Of a stretch of 64,000 nt of DNA, positions 17,493-25,788 are shown one piece after another. Under the pieces are notes generated by a model that made no database searches, was not told the origin of the DNA, and was given only the letters and a program-made list of their open reading frames with translations. A program made the translations under genes and the position numbers. Position 1 is the first letter of the stretch. Each line of letters opens with the position of its first letter. The DNA is from Flavobacterium sp. GSB-24. Lineage in GTDB: Bacteria; Bacteroidota; Bacteroidia; Flavobacteriales; Flavobacteriaceae. The stretch lies in contig NZ_AP027043.1 of the NCBI RefSeq assembly GCF_027924665.1, positions 2,418,001 through 2,482,000 of the forward strand, in the 5' to 3' direction.

Positions 17493-18824
17493 TTACAAAA
17501 TCCCTCTCGACTTAATTTCCAAATATTTATTAATGGCGTCAAGCGTAAGATTCTCAGGCTGTGTCAAAACCGAATGGATTCCGTATTTTTTAAGTTCGTT
17601 TACGATTAATCGTTTTTCGAACATAAATTTTTCTGCAATCACTTTGTCATAAACTTCCTGAATCGTGGCTGTTTTTTTGTTAATGATTGAATTCAATTCA
17701 GTGTTTTGGAAGAACACAACAACCAATAAATGACTTTTAGCAATTCCTTTTAAATAAGGTAATTGGCGATTCAATCCGTCCATTGTTTCAAAATTGGTAT
17801 ACAGAATTATTAAACTTCTTTGATTGATATTTTTCTTAATATCAACATATAATCGGCTGTAATCGCTTTCGAAAAAATCAGTCTTTACATTGTATAAAGT
17901 TTCTAGGATTTTCTGCATTTGAGAACCTCTTCTTTCAGCAAAAACTCTGTTTTCTACCTTTTTAGAAAATGAAAAAAGTCCTGCCTTATCTTGTTTTTTC
18001 AGAATGACATTGGATAAAACTAAAGCCGAATTTATCGCATAATCTAATAAACTTAAGCCGTCAAAAGGCATTTGCATGACACGGCCTTTGTCAATTGCCA
18101 TATAAACAGTTTGTGATTTTTCGTCTTGAAACTGATTGACCATCAGAGAATTTCTTTTGGCAGTAGCTTTCCAGTTTAATGTTCTTAAATCATCGCCTTG
18201 TACATATTCTTTAATCTGTTCAAATTCCATTGTGTGTCCAATTCGGCGGATTTTTTTAATTCCGTATTGAAAAAGATTATTAGAAAAAGCAATTAAATCG
18301 TATTTTCTTAACTGAATATAAGATGGGTACGTCGGAACCATTTGGTCTTTGTCAAAAGCAAATCTTCTAGCAATTAGTTTTAAAGGCGAAGATACATAGA
18401 TATTTAAAGCTCCAAAATGATATTCGCCGCGTTCTGTCGGGCGGAGTTCATAACTAATTTCTTTTTGCGTTGATGCTTTGATCGATTTTACAATCTTGAA
18501 ATCACGAACTTGAAACTGAAATGGAATTTCATCAATTATCTTAACCGAAACAGGAAAATTATAATGATTTTTCAAGTTGATTCGAATGGGATTTAAATCT
18601 CCATTAGATAGTTTTTCCGGCGTAATTCTTTCTGCTTCAAGTCCAGTTCTTGCCAAATATAAAATCAGGATATCAAGACCTAAAAAAGTCACCAAACCCA
18701 AAACAATAAGCCAAACCGCATTATAAAGATTCGGAAAAATAAAAGCACAAATAAACAATCCTATTATGCCTAAAAGCAAATAGAAGAAGAAATTATTCAG
18801 ATATAGACTTTTTATGAACTTCAT
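17493..18824 (-). CDS. DUF58 domain membrane protein
   Basis: 443 residues with two N-terminal membrane segments (about residues 12-30 and 35-55). The conserved DUF58 region is clear: EFEQIKEYVQGDDLRTLNWKATAKRNSLMVNQF, followed by a VWA-like fold (TVYMAIDKGRVMQMPF). DUF58 proteins pair with MoxR-type AAA ATPases, which here lies 92 bp upstream on the same strand. The pair opens a membrane cluster (DUF4350, DUF4129, SpoIIM). Function in stress or envelope maintenance is a family-level inference. Confidence 0.9.
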   Translation of the reverse strand: MKFIKSLYLNNFFFYLLLGIIGLFICAFIFPNLYNAVWLIVLGLVTFLGLDILILYLARTGLEAERITPEKLSNGDLNPIRINLKNHYNFPVSVKIIDEIPFQFQVRDFKIVKSIKASTQKEISYELRPTERGEYHFGALNIYVSSPLKLIARRFAFDKDQMVPTYPSYIQLRKYDLIAFSNNLFQYGIKKIRRIGHTMEFEQIKEYVQGDDLRTLNWKATAKRNSLMVNQFQDEKSQTVYMAIDKGRVMQMPFDGLSLLDYAINSALVLSNVILKKQDKAGLFSFSKKVENRVFAERRGSQMQKILETLYNVKTDFFESDYSRLYVDIKKNINQRSLIILYTNFETMDGLNRQLPYLKGIAKSHLLVVVFFQNTELNSIINKKTATIQEVYDKVIAEKFMFEKRLIVNELKKYGIHSVLTQPENLTLDAINKYLEIKSRGIL

Positions 18825-18833
18825 TTGTTCGAT

Positions 18834-18875
18834 GTTTCAAGTTTCAAGTTTCAAGTTTCAAGTTTCAGGTTTCAA
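18834..18875. repeat. Six tandem GTTTCAA heptamers
   Basis: Units start at 18834, 18841, 18848, 18855, 18862 and 18869; only the fifth differs (GTTTCAG). The array ends 9 bp before the DUF58 start codon, between the moxR and DUF58 genes. Confidence 0.92.
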
Positions 18876-18916
18876 GTTTATCCCAACATTAACCATTAAC
18901 AATTTATAATTAATAA

Positions 18917-19930
18917 TTATCGTGGAATTTCTACAGTTTCGATAATCTGTTTAATAATTTCTGAACTTGTAATACCTTCCATTTCACGTTCTGGCGTTAC
19001 AATAACACGGTGCTGTAAAACAGGAATGGCAGCTTCTTTAATATCTTCTGGCGTAACAAAATCACGTCCGCGAATGGCAGCAAAACCTTTAGCAGCATTC
19101 AAAATAGCGATTGAAGCACGAGGAGAAGCTCCTAAATATAAAAAGGCGTTTTCGCGTGTATTAACCACGATTCTGGCAATGTATTCCAGTAAATTTTGTT
19201 CTACTCTAATTTGTTTTACCAAACCTTGATATTCTTTGATTTCATCAGAAGAAAGAATTGTTTTTATCGCATCTAGTTTTCCATGATCTTGTAAAGAATG
19301 TTCTCTTTGAATGATCAAAATCTCTTCATTTAATTTTGGATAATCGATAGTGATTTTGAAAAGAAAACGGTCTAATTGCGCTTCTGGAAGACGATAAGTT
19401 CCTTCTTGCTCGATTGGGTTTTGGGTTGCAATTACCAAAAACGGCGTTTCTAATTGATAACCAGATCCGTCGATTGTAATTTGACGTTCTTCCATAACTT
19501 CAAAAAGCGCCGCTTGTGTTTTGGCAGGAGCACGATTTATCTCATCAATTAAAATTAAATTAGAGAAAATTGGTCCTTTTTTGAATTCAAATTCTGAAGT
19601 TTTTAGATTAAAAATTGAAGTTCCTAAAATATCAGAAGGCATTAAATCTGGCGTAAATTGAATTCTGCTGAAACCAATATTTAATGTTTTTGATAATAAT
19701 TTGGCTGTGATAGTTTTCGCAACTCCAGGAACACCTTCCAAAAGAACATGCCCGTTTGACAAAATTGCAACCAAAAGCTGGTCCACCATTTTATGCTGCC
19801 CGACAATTACAGTTTCAATCTCTTTTTTGATTGTATTTACGTGCTCTAAAAGAGGTCCTAAATTAATTCTGGTTTCAAAATTCACATTTTCATTTATGAT
19901 TTCGTTTGATGTTGTATTGATATCGTCCAT
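18917..19930 (-). CDS. MoxR family AAA ATPase
   Basis: 337 residues. Walker A GVPGVAKT near residue 70, Walker B LILIDEINRAPAKTQ near residue 130, sensor 1 VIATQNPIEQEGTYRLPEAQLDRF, and the lid domain with GASPRASIAILNAAKGFAAIRGRDFVTPEDI are all typical. MoxR ATPases act as chaperones for VWA/DUF58 partners; the DUF58 gene follows directly. It probably belongs to one unit with the DUF4350, DUF4129 and SpoIIM genes upstream. Confidence 0.94.
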   Translation of the reverse strand: MDDINTTSNEIINENVNFETRINLGPLLEHVNTIKKEIETVIVGQHKMVDQLLVAILSNGHVLLEGVPGVAKTITAKLLSKTLNIGFSRIQFTPDLMPSDILGTSIFNLKTSEFEFKKGPIFSNLILIDEINRAPAKTQAALFEVMEERQITIDGSGYQLETPFLVIATQNPIEQEGTYRLPEAQLDRFLFKITIDYPKLNEEILIIQREHSLQDHGKLDAIKTILSSDEIKEYQGLVKQIRVEQNLLEYIARIVVNTRENAFLYLGASPRASIAILNAAKGFAAIRGRDFVTPEDIKEAAIPVLQHRVIVTPEREMEGITSSEIIKQIIETVEIPR

Positions 19931-20023
19931 AATTTGGTCTGTTTTTTATTTGTTTTTTCTTGCCACTAAAGAATTGAAATGATTTTAATCTGTATTAATC
20001 TTAATAATCTGTGGCTAAAATAA

Positions 20024-21229
20024 TTAATGTAAAATCTTTTCTATTGCTGTATTTATTCGGATTAAATCTTCTTCCACACTTCCGTGATAACTCTTTCTAT
20101 GATCGTTTATTAAATCGACAAGTTCTTGAATATCTTTTTCATCTTTGCCTGTTTTATAATGCAGTTTTTTGATAAAATCATCGTCTAATTTTGACGTATC
20201 AATCAAATAATCGGTTCTGATTTTCTCTAGGAAATAAATAATCTTTTTGTCAATAATATTAGCATGATCTCCTTCCTGATAATATAAATTTCCGATGGTT
20301 TTGGTGAAATCCACCGTTAAATTCTCTAACGGTTTTATAATCGGCACAATACGCTGCTTACGTTTTGCATTAAAGATCATAAAAATCAAAATACCAATTA
20401 AGGCTAAATACCATGCCCATTTTAAAGCTGGCTGCGATAAAATATAGCGCATCGGAGAATTTGAAATTCTTTTATCATTGAAACTTTTAGTATACCAAAA
20501 AATATTTCCTTTTGTAAAGTAAGACAATACATTTTCGGCATATAGGTAATGATCTTTTTTGAGCAGATTATAATTCGTAAACGCTACCGGCTGTGTGTGT
20601 AAATAGACATATCCATTTTTGTAAGGAACTTCAATAAAATTAATTTGTCTTTTATTTTTATTACTGTTCTGATAACCAAGAACTTTTGTATTTAAAGTAT
20701 CTATTTTAGAAAAATAATCGCTTAAGCCAGTATTAAAAGTATATTTTTTTGTACTTACCTTTTTATTAGCCATCCAGATTGAAACATTTTCAGATGGCAT
20801 AAAATCTGTTTTTAATTCTACTTTTAAAGAATCTAGTAATAATTTTGGAAATGCCCTCATGCTTAAAAAAGCCTTATTTCCGTGCGAAACAAAATATAAA
20901 ATCTCTTTCATAGATTGATCGTCAATATTATTGGCTTCAGAAATATTGATGAAAGTACCTTTAATTTTATAATTCTCTACATTTTCATTTTCATCATATT
21001 GAGAATCTAGATACTCATAAGGCGTTTCGGTTGAAATTTTTTGGATTTTTTGTTTCTTAAAAAAGCCGTTAACTTCATGATCAAAAATGTATAATCCAAA
21101 CGGAATTTTATCATTGACAGAATAAGTAGGAGTCCAGTCAATTGGTTTTTGCTGTCCCTTGTCTGTTAATAATACGATGCCTAATATTAAAACCAGAATC
21201 GCAATGTAGATTTTCATGTTTTTATCCAT
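20024..21229 (-). CDS. DUF4350 domain membrane protein
   Basis: 401 residues. One N-terminal membrane segment (YIAILVLILGIVLL), a periplasmic domain of the DUF4350 type (DKIPFGLYIFDHEVNGFF ... ALLSMRAF region), and a second membrane segment near residue 275 (WAWYLALIGILIFMIFN) followed by a cytosolic helical tail. The start at 21229 overlaps the DUF4129 gene stop by 8 bp; an alternative ATG lies four codons later. It fits the MoxR/DUF58 membrane cluster. No enzymatic motif is seen. Confidence 0.82.
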   Translation of the reverse strand: MDKNMKIYIAILVLILGIVLLTDKGQQKPIDWTPTYSVNDKIPFGLYIFDHEVNGFFKKQKIQKISTETPYEYLDSQYDENENVENYKIKGTFINISEANNIDDQSMKEILYFVSHGNKAFLSMRAFPKLLLDSLKVELKTDFMPSENVSIWMANKKVSTKKYTFNTGLSDYFSKIDTLNTKVLGYQNSNKNKRQINFIEVPYKNGYVYLHTQPVAFTNYNLLKKDHYLYAENVLSYFTKGNIFWYTKSFNDKRISNSPMRYILSQPALKWAWYLALIGILIFMIFNAKRKQRIVPIIKPLENLTVDFTKTIGNLYYQEGDHANIIDKKIIYFLEKIRTDYLIDTSKLDDDFIKKLHYKTGKDEKDIQELVDLINDHRKSYHGSVEEDLIRINTAIEKILH

Positions 21230-21995
21230 TGCCGAAGGTTTTTAAAGCTTTTTTAAATCTGTTTTCAGTTTTTTGGAATATTGCATCATCAATTTCAAAT
21301 TCGCCGTACCAAATGTAATTATACAAATAAGAAAGATAGGTAAACTCTTCTTTGTGGGCAGGCTGCTGTAACTCGTATAAGTAATCTGAATTTGTTTTTT
21401 CGATATCCCATTCAATATAATTATGCTGCGCCATTACTTTTAAAAGCCACAGATAATAATATCGTACAGCAATTCTTCTTTCGCCAGCTTCGATACTCTC
21501 TTTTATTAATTTTTCGAAATCTAAAAGATGTATATTTTTTTCGGCATCAGAATAAAAGATTGTTTTCTTATTGGCATTTTTTCCAAAAATCCATCTCCCA
21601 TCTTGTTTTGTCAGACTCCTTGCTATCAAGTAAATCAATACAATAACTATTAAAACGGCTAAAATCCGAAATAAAATACCAACAAAAGTCAGTGAGGTTT
21701 TAACGCTTTTGAAATTGAAAAGACTGGCAAATACTCCTGCCAGCCAATGCATAAAATGATCCCACCAGCTTTTTTCTGGCGCTTTATATTCGTAGATAAA
21801 TTCTGGATCAGTGTATTTTTTTTTGAAATTTTTCTCAAAATGTTTCGCTTCGACAGAATTCGAATCAATTTGAATGTCCTTTTCAGTATATTGAATTCCA
21901 GCAATTTTTGGTGGATCCTGAGGTATAACAATTGAATCCTGAGCCTTAGAAACGCAGCAAAAAAGAAAAGATAAAATAAATAATAATCTTGTCAT
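21222..21995 (-). CDS. DUF4129 domain membrane protein
   Basis: 257 residues with a signal peptide (LLFILSFLFCCVSKAQ), a periplasmic part, a membrane segment near residues 105-125 (LFRILAVLIVIVLIYLIA), and a C-terminal cytosolic DUF4129 region (ERRIAVRYYYLWLLKVMAQHNYIEWDIEKTNSDYLYEL). It overlaps the DUF4350 gene by 8 bp and starts 9 bp after the SpoIIM gene ends, so one operon is clear. Function unknown. Confidence 0.82.
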   Translation of the reverse strand: MTRLLFILSFLFCCVSKAQDSIVIPQDPPKIAGIQYTEKDIQIDSNSVEAKHFEKNFKKKYTDPEFIYEYKAPEKSWWDHFMHWLAGVFASLFNFKSVKTSLTFVGILFRILAVLIVIVLIYLIARSLTKQDGRWIFGKNANKKTIFYSDAEKNIHLLDFEKLIKESIEAGERRIAVRYYYLWLLKVMAQHNYIEWDIEKTNSDYLYELQQPAHKEEFTYLSYLYNYIWYGEFEIDDAIFQKTENRFKKALKTFGNG

Positions 21996-22004
21996 TACTT
22001 GGTC

Positions 22005-22985
22005 TTAAAGATTTTTGGCGGTTAAAGAATGTATTTTTTTGTGCACAATAAAAGGATAAATCAAGTAATAGAATGAGATAATCGCAAGCGTAACCAGAAT
22101 AATAAAAACGCTTAACCAATTGGGCATATCGATAGAATATCTGGTAATAAAACCTTCTAAAAATCCAGCGCTTATCGTGAATGGAAAAGTACTCAAAAAT
22201 ATTTTAAAACTGTTTTTAAATCCAATCTTAAATGAATTTATTCTCGAGAAGGTTTTAGGAAATAGGATAGAGGCACCTAAAATAAATCCAGCAGTAGTTT
22301 CTATCACAATGGCAAAAATTTCCATAGAACCATGAATCCAAATTCCTCGAACGCTTTTCCAGAAAACGCCTTGCTCATAAAAGAAATACTGGAATGAACC
22401 CAGCATAATACAGTTTTGAAGGAAAATATTAAAAGTTCCGATACCAGCAAAAATTCCGTAAAAATAGCATCGAGCACCAACAAAAAGATTGTTGACAGTA
22501 ATGCCAATAAAACTTCCCCAATTGCTTCCCGAACCGTATACGGCCATTGGATTGCCTTTTTTGATATTCTCCAACGTCATATTGACATATTCGTCTCCTA
22601 AAATTAAACGAACAAAATCTTGATCGTAACGGGCAGAAAGTACTCCAATAGAAACTGTCACAAAAAATAAAGCAAATGCATAAAGCAAATACCTTTTGTA
22701 CTCGTAAACCAAAAGCGGAACATCAATTTTAAAAAAATCAATAATCTGATTTCTGTCTGTTCGTTTGGTTTTGTAGATCTTCTGATAAATTTGAGAGGCA
22801 AGATGATTTAAGTAGACAACCGTTTTACTTTTAGGATAATACGTTTGAGCGTACGACAAATCATTCATCATTTGAATGTATAAATTAGCTAATTCATCAG
22901 GATTTTTTTTAGCTTTACCAAAAATTGCCAGCTCAAATTCGAGCCATTTTTCTTTGTTTTGTTTTATAAAGGCGATTTCTCTCAT
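22005..22985 (-). CDS. Stage II sporulation protein M-like (SpoIIM family) membrane protein
   Basis: 326 residues. A cytosolic N-terminal helical region (residues 1-90) precedes about six membrane segments. The family signature is visible in the NLFVGARCYFYGIFAGIGTFNIFLQN stretch and IWIHGSMEIFAIVIETTAGFILG. The organism shows no sign of sporulation; in non-sporulating bacteria these proteins accompany RDD and MoxR/DUF58 genes, as here. Its ATG is only 20 bp from the ATG of the divergent RDD gene. Confidence 0.88.
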   Translation of the reverse strand: MREIAFIKQNKEKWLEFELAIFGKAKKNPDELANLYIQMMNDLSYAQTYYPKSKTVVYLNHLASQIYQKIYKTKRTDRNQIIDFFKIDVPLLVYEYKRYLLYAFALFFVTVSIGVLSARYDQDFVRLILGDEYVNMTLENIKKGNPMAVYGSGSNWGSFIGITVNNLFVGARCYFYGIFAGIGTFNIFLQNCIMLGSFQYFFYEQGVFWKSVRGIWIHGSMEIFAIVIETTAGFILGASILFPKTFSRINSFKIGFKNSFKIFLSTFPFTISAGFLEGFITRYSIDMPNWLSVFIILVTLAIISFYYLIYPFIVHKKIHSLTAKNL

Positions 22986-23005
22986 TGTTGGCTAAAATAT
23001 AAAAT

Positions 23006-23749
23006 ATGTCAGAATTATCTATTAATACGACACAAAATGTCAAAATAAATTTTATTGCTGCTTCTGTAGGCGAAAGATTAGGTGCTTTTTTCATCGACTT
23101 GTTCATTATAATCTGTTATTCTACGGCAATTTCAGTAGTTTTATTTGACTGGCTTCAGTTAGATCGATTGATGGCTAGTTTAGACAGCTGGTCTCGCGGC
23201 GCAGTATATTTAATCTTGTATTCACCAATTATAGTTTACTCCTTAGTTCTTGAAAGTATTTTTGAAGGACAATCACTTGGCAAAAAATTAGTAAAAATTA
23301 AAGTGGTAAAAATTGACGGTTATCAAGCTGGTTTTGGCGATTATTTAGTGAGATGGTTTTTTAGAGTAATAGACTTTTTCAGTCTTTTTGGTTTACCAGG
23401 AATGATTGCAGTAATTACCAGTCAGAAATCTCAGCGCCTGGGTGATATGGCTGCGGGTACGGCAGTTATAACGTTAAAAAATAAAATTAATATTAGCCAC
23501 ACAATTTTAGAAGAAATAGGAGATTCGTATGTTCCCACTTATCCTTTAGTGATAAAACTTTCAGACAATGATATGCGAATCATCAAGGAAACATACCAAA
23601 AAGCCGAAGCCAAAAATGATCATGAAATCATTTATAAATTGGTAGCAAAAATAGAAAGTGTAACCGGAATTAAAAATCAATCTGGAAATAACAGCGATTT
23701 TATCCGAGTAATTTTAAAAGACTACAATTTCTACACACAGCATATGTAA
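23006..23749 (+). CDS. RDD family membrane protein
   Basis: 247 residues. The RDD motif starts the first membrane segment (ERLGAFFIDLFIIICYSTAI), with the middle Asp conserved, and EGQSLGKKLVKIKVVKIDGYQ and SQRLGDMAAGTAVI are the other family landmarks. Three or four membrane segments, then a cytosolic tail of about 90 residues. It diverges from the SpoIIM gene with a 20-bp gap between start codons. Some RDD proteins act in osmotic or Na+/H+ transport; the substrate here is unknown. Confidence 0.88.
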   Translation: MSELSINTTQNVKINFIAASVGERLGAFFIDLFIIICYSTAISVVLFDWLQLDRLMASLDSWSRGAVYLILYSPIIVYSLVLESIFEGQSLGKKLVKIKVVKIDGYQAGFGDYLVRWFFRVIDFFSLFGLPGMIAVITSQKSQRLGDMAAGTAVITLKNKINISHTILEEIGDSYVPTYPLVIKLSDNDMRIIKETYQKAEAKNDHEIIYKLVAKIESVTGIKNQSGNNSDFIRVILKDYNFYTQHM

Positions 23750-23852
23750 AAATTTTCTTTAAGGAATTAGAATTATTTTGAATCTTTAGATTTTAATTTT
23801 TTATATTTAACTGATTATTTAGTTATGATATTTTTAATTAAAAACTCTGAAC

Positions 23853-24701
23853 ATGAAAAGTAAAAAGCCACTCCTCATTATATTAATGTTATTTGCCGTT
23901 GCTTTTAGTTTCGCTCAAGGCGGAAAAAAATTGGATAAAATAATAAAAAGAGATTATCAGATTATTGAATGTACGATTTCAAAAATGTCTGATAAAACCG
24001 TAGAATATTCACTTCCAGGCGAAACATTAGTAATTTCGCTTGACATTTCGCAGATTGCAAGAATTGATTTTGCCAGCGGAAGATCACAAACTTTTGATGT
24101 AAGTTCTGTAAATAGTTCGCCGTCTTCAGGTTCGTCAACAATTACAGCATCAGAGATGAAACCCAATACAATTGCGGTGCTGCCAGTTCCTTACGTGAAT
24201 TCAGATACGCAGGAAAGCTCAGGAGACATGGCTAAATTTGCTCAAAATGATCTTTACAATAAACTGCTGGACAAATCATCAAATATTTTTCCGCTAACAG
24301 TTCAAGACTTAAGAACCACAAATAGTTTGCTTCATAAAGCTGGAATAGATCATAATAATATTGATGAAACTCCAATTGAAGATCTTGAGAAAATATTGGG
24401 AGTTGATAATATTGTTGCTGCAAAAGTTTCTTACACTATAAATTCTGGTACTACAGCCACTACTTATAATAGCGGAAATGCAAAAGTAAGCGACAATAAC
24501 AAAAAAATAAAAACAAACGATATTTCTACAACTACAGCAAACACACAGGTTTATTATTACTATACTGTTTATTTTGACATGTATAGAAATACGACCAAAA
24601 TTTATTCTCAAACTCGTAAACCGCTTTTAGCAGTAAAAGACAGCTGGATGGATTCTGTTACTTATTTACTAAAAAGAAGTCCGATTTACGTTAAAAAATA
24701 A
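23853..24701 (+). CDS. Exported protein with CsgG/TolB-N-like region, unknown function
   Basis: 282 residues with a signal peptide (KKPLLIILMLFAVAFSFAQ). Residues 30-75 form a small beta domain (IIECTISKMSDKTVEYSLPGETLVISLDISQI) often seen at the start of Bacteroidota exported proteins. A Ser-rich linker follows. From about residue 107 (NTIAVLPVPYVN ... ASKVSYTI) the pattern resembles the CsgG/FlgO/TolB N-terminal fold. No lipobox, so periplasmic. It precedes a small PH-domain membrane gene by 11 bp. Family name uncertain. Confidence 0.65.
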   Translation: MKSKKPLLIILMLFAVAFSFAQGGKKLDKIIKRDYQIIECTISKMSDKTVEYSLPGETLVISLDISQIARIDFASGRSQTFDVSSVNSSPSSGSSTITASEMKPNTIAVLPVPYVNSDTQESSGDMAKFAQNDLYNKLLDKSSNIFPLTVQDLRTTNSLLHKAGIDHNNIDETPIEDLEKILGVDNIVAAKVSYTINSGTTATTYNSGNAKVSDNNKKIKTNDISTTTANTQVYYYYTVYFDMYRNTTKIYSQTRKPLLAVKDSWMDSVTYLLKRSPIYVKK

Positions 24702-24712
24702 TAGAATAATAG

Positions 24713-25123
24713 ATGGAAAAATTCAAATCTAAAATTGATTTATGGTTTGTAATTCTGGTAAGCATATTATTTACGCTGATTCTAATACGATTAGCGTATG
24801 ATCAAAATTGGATTGGTTTTATTTTCATAATTTTTGTAATTAGTTATGTCATCTATTCATTTTCAACAACGATGTATAGTATTGAAGGCGATAAACTGAA
24901 AATAAAATGCGGCTATTTCTTTAATTTTTTAATTGAAGTTAAGAAGATAAAAACAATATCGGAGACTTTTAATATTATAAGTTCGCCTGCACTTTCTTTT
25001 AACCGATTAGAAATTTTATATAATAAATATGATACGCTTTTAATTTCTCCAAAGGATAAAAACAGATTTTTAGAAGCAATCAAGAGAATAAATCCTGAAA
25101 TAAAAATAGTACTAAAAAAATAG
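24713..25123 (+). CDS. Small membrane protein with bacterial PH-like domain
   Basis: 136 residues. Two membrane segments (WFVILVSILFTLILIRLAY and GFIFIIFVISYVIYSF) are followed by a beta-rich domain (YSIEGDKLKIKCGYFFNFLIEVKKIKTISE, then LLISPKDKNRFLEAIKRINPEI) matching the bPH_4 (DUF1200) family, where a final helix ends in a D-x-x-x-F-L-x-x-I-x-x-x-N pattern. Likely cotranscribed with the exported protein before it. Role unknown. Confidence 0.78.
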   Translation: MEKFKSKIDLWFVILVSILFTLILIRLAYDQNWIGFIFIIFVISYVIYSFSTTMYSIEGDKLKIKCGYFFNFLIEVKKIKTISETFNIISSPALSFNRLEILYNKYDTLLISPKDKNRFLEAIKRINPEIKIVLKK

Positions 25124-25137
25124 AAACAATTATAAAA

Positions 25138-25177
25138 ATCTCTGCACCTTTGTACCTTTAAATCTTTGTAGCTTAAG
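25138..25177. repeat. Five octamer phrases upstream of the TRIC channel gene
   Basis: In steps of 8: ATCTCTGC, ACCTTTGT, ACCTTTAA, ATCTTTGT, AGCTTAAG. The last ends 5 bp before the ATG at 25183. AATCTTTG in it is one base from TAnnTTTG, so the array may carry the promoter. Confidence 0.85.
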
Positions 25178-25182
25178 AAAAA

Positions 25183-25785
25183 ATGTTTCACTTACTAGAT
25201 ATTATTGGGACAATGGCGTTTGCTATGTCTGGCGCTTTAACAGCAATGCATAAAAAACTAGATCCGTTTGGGGTTTTTATCATTGCATTTGTCACCGCGG
25301 TAGGAGGAGGAACACTCCGTGATGTTCTTATTGGACGAACTCCAGTAGGCTGGATGCGCGATATGCAGTATGTCTACGTGATTATTTTAGGATTTTTTCT
25401 AGCCATTATTTTTAGAAAAAAATTCGATAGACTCAGAACTTCATTATTTTTGTTTGATACAATTGGTTTGGGAGTTTTTACTTTAATTGGTCTCGAAAAA
25501 GGAATTGTGATTGGACTTCATCCCGGAATTTGTATTGCTTTAGGAACAATGACCGCTTGTTTTGGAGGCGTAATTAGAGATATTCTATGCAACGAAATTC
25601 CGAACGTTTTTAGAGAAGAAATATATGCTACAATCTGTATTTTTGGCGGATTCGTATTCTTTGGTTTAAGAGCACTAAATTTAAACGTCGATGTTTTATA
25701 TTTAGTTACTTCACTTGTAATTATTGTAATTAGACTGCTGGCAGTAAAATACAAATGGCATTTAAAAGCATTTGATCATAAATAA
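25183..25785 (+). CDS. Trimeric intracellular cation (TRIC) channel-like protein
   Basis: 200 residues forming two repeats of three membrane segments plus one, the YadS/UPF0126 (TRIC) layout. Each repeat has the glycine-rich kink: AFVTAVGGGTLRDVLIGRTP in the first and GTMTACFGGVIRDILCNEIP in the second. In characterised relatives these form homotrimeric monovalent-cation channels in the inner membrane. The ATG at 25183 follows an octamer-phrased repeat. The GNAT gene starts 3 bp after the stop. Confidence 0.9.
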   Translation: MFHLLDIIGTMAFAMSGALTAMHKKLDPFGVFIIAFVTAVGGGTLRDVLIGRTPVGWMRDMQYVYVIILGFFLAIIFRKKFDRLRTSLFLFDTIGLGVFTLIGLEKGIVIGLHPGICIALGTMTACFGGVIRDILCNEIPNVFREEIYATICIFGGFVFFGLRALNLNVDVLYLVTSLVIIVIRLLAVKYKWHLKAFDHK

Positions 25786-25788
25786 TTG

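Noticed and set aside
18834..18875. Heptamer array as CRISPR
   Set aside because: Units are 7 bp with no spacers.
24309..24611. 100-residue Cys-rich ORF on the minus strand
   Set aside because: It is a shadow of the exported protein gene on the other strand, without family pattern or start context.
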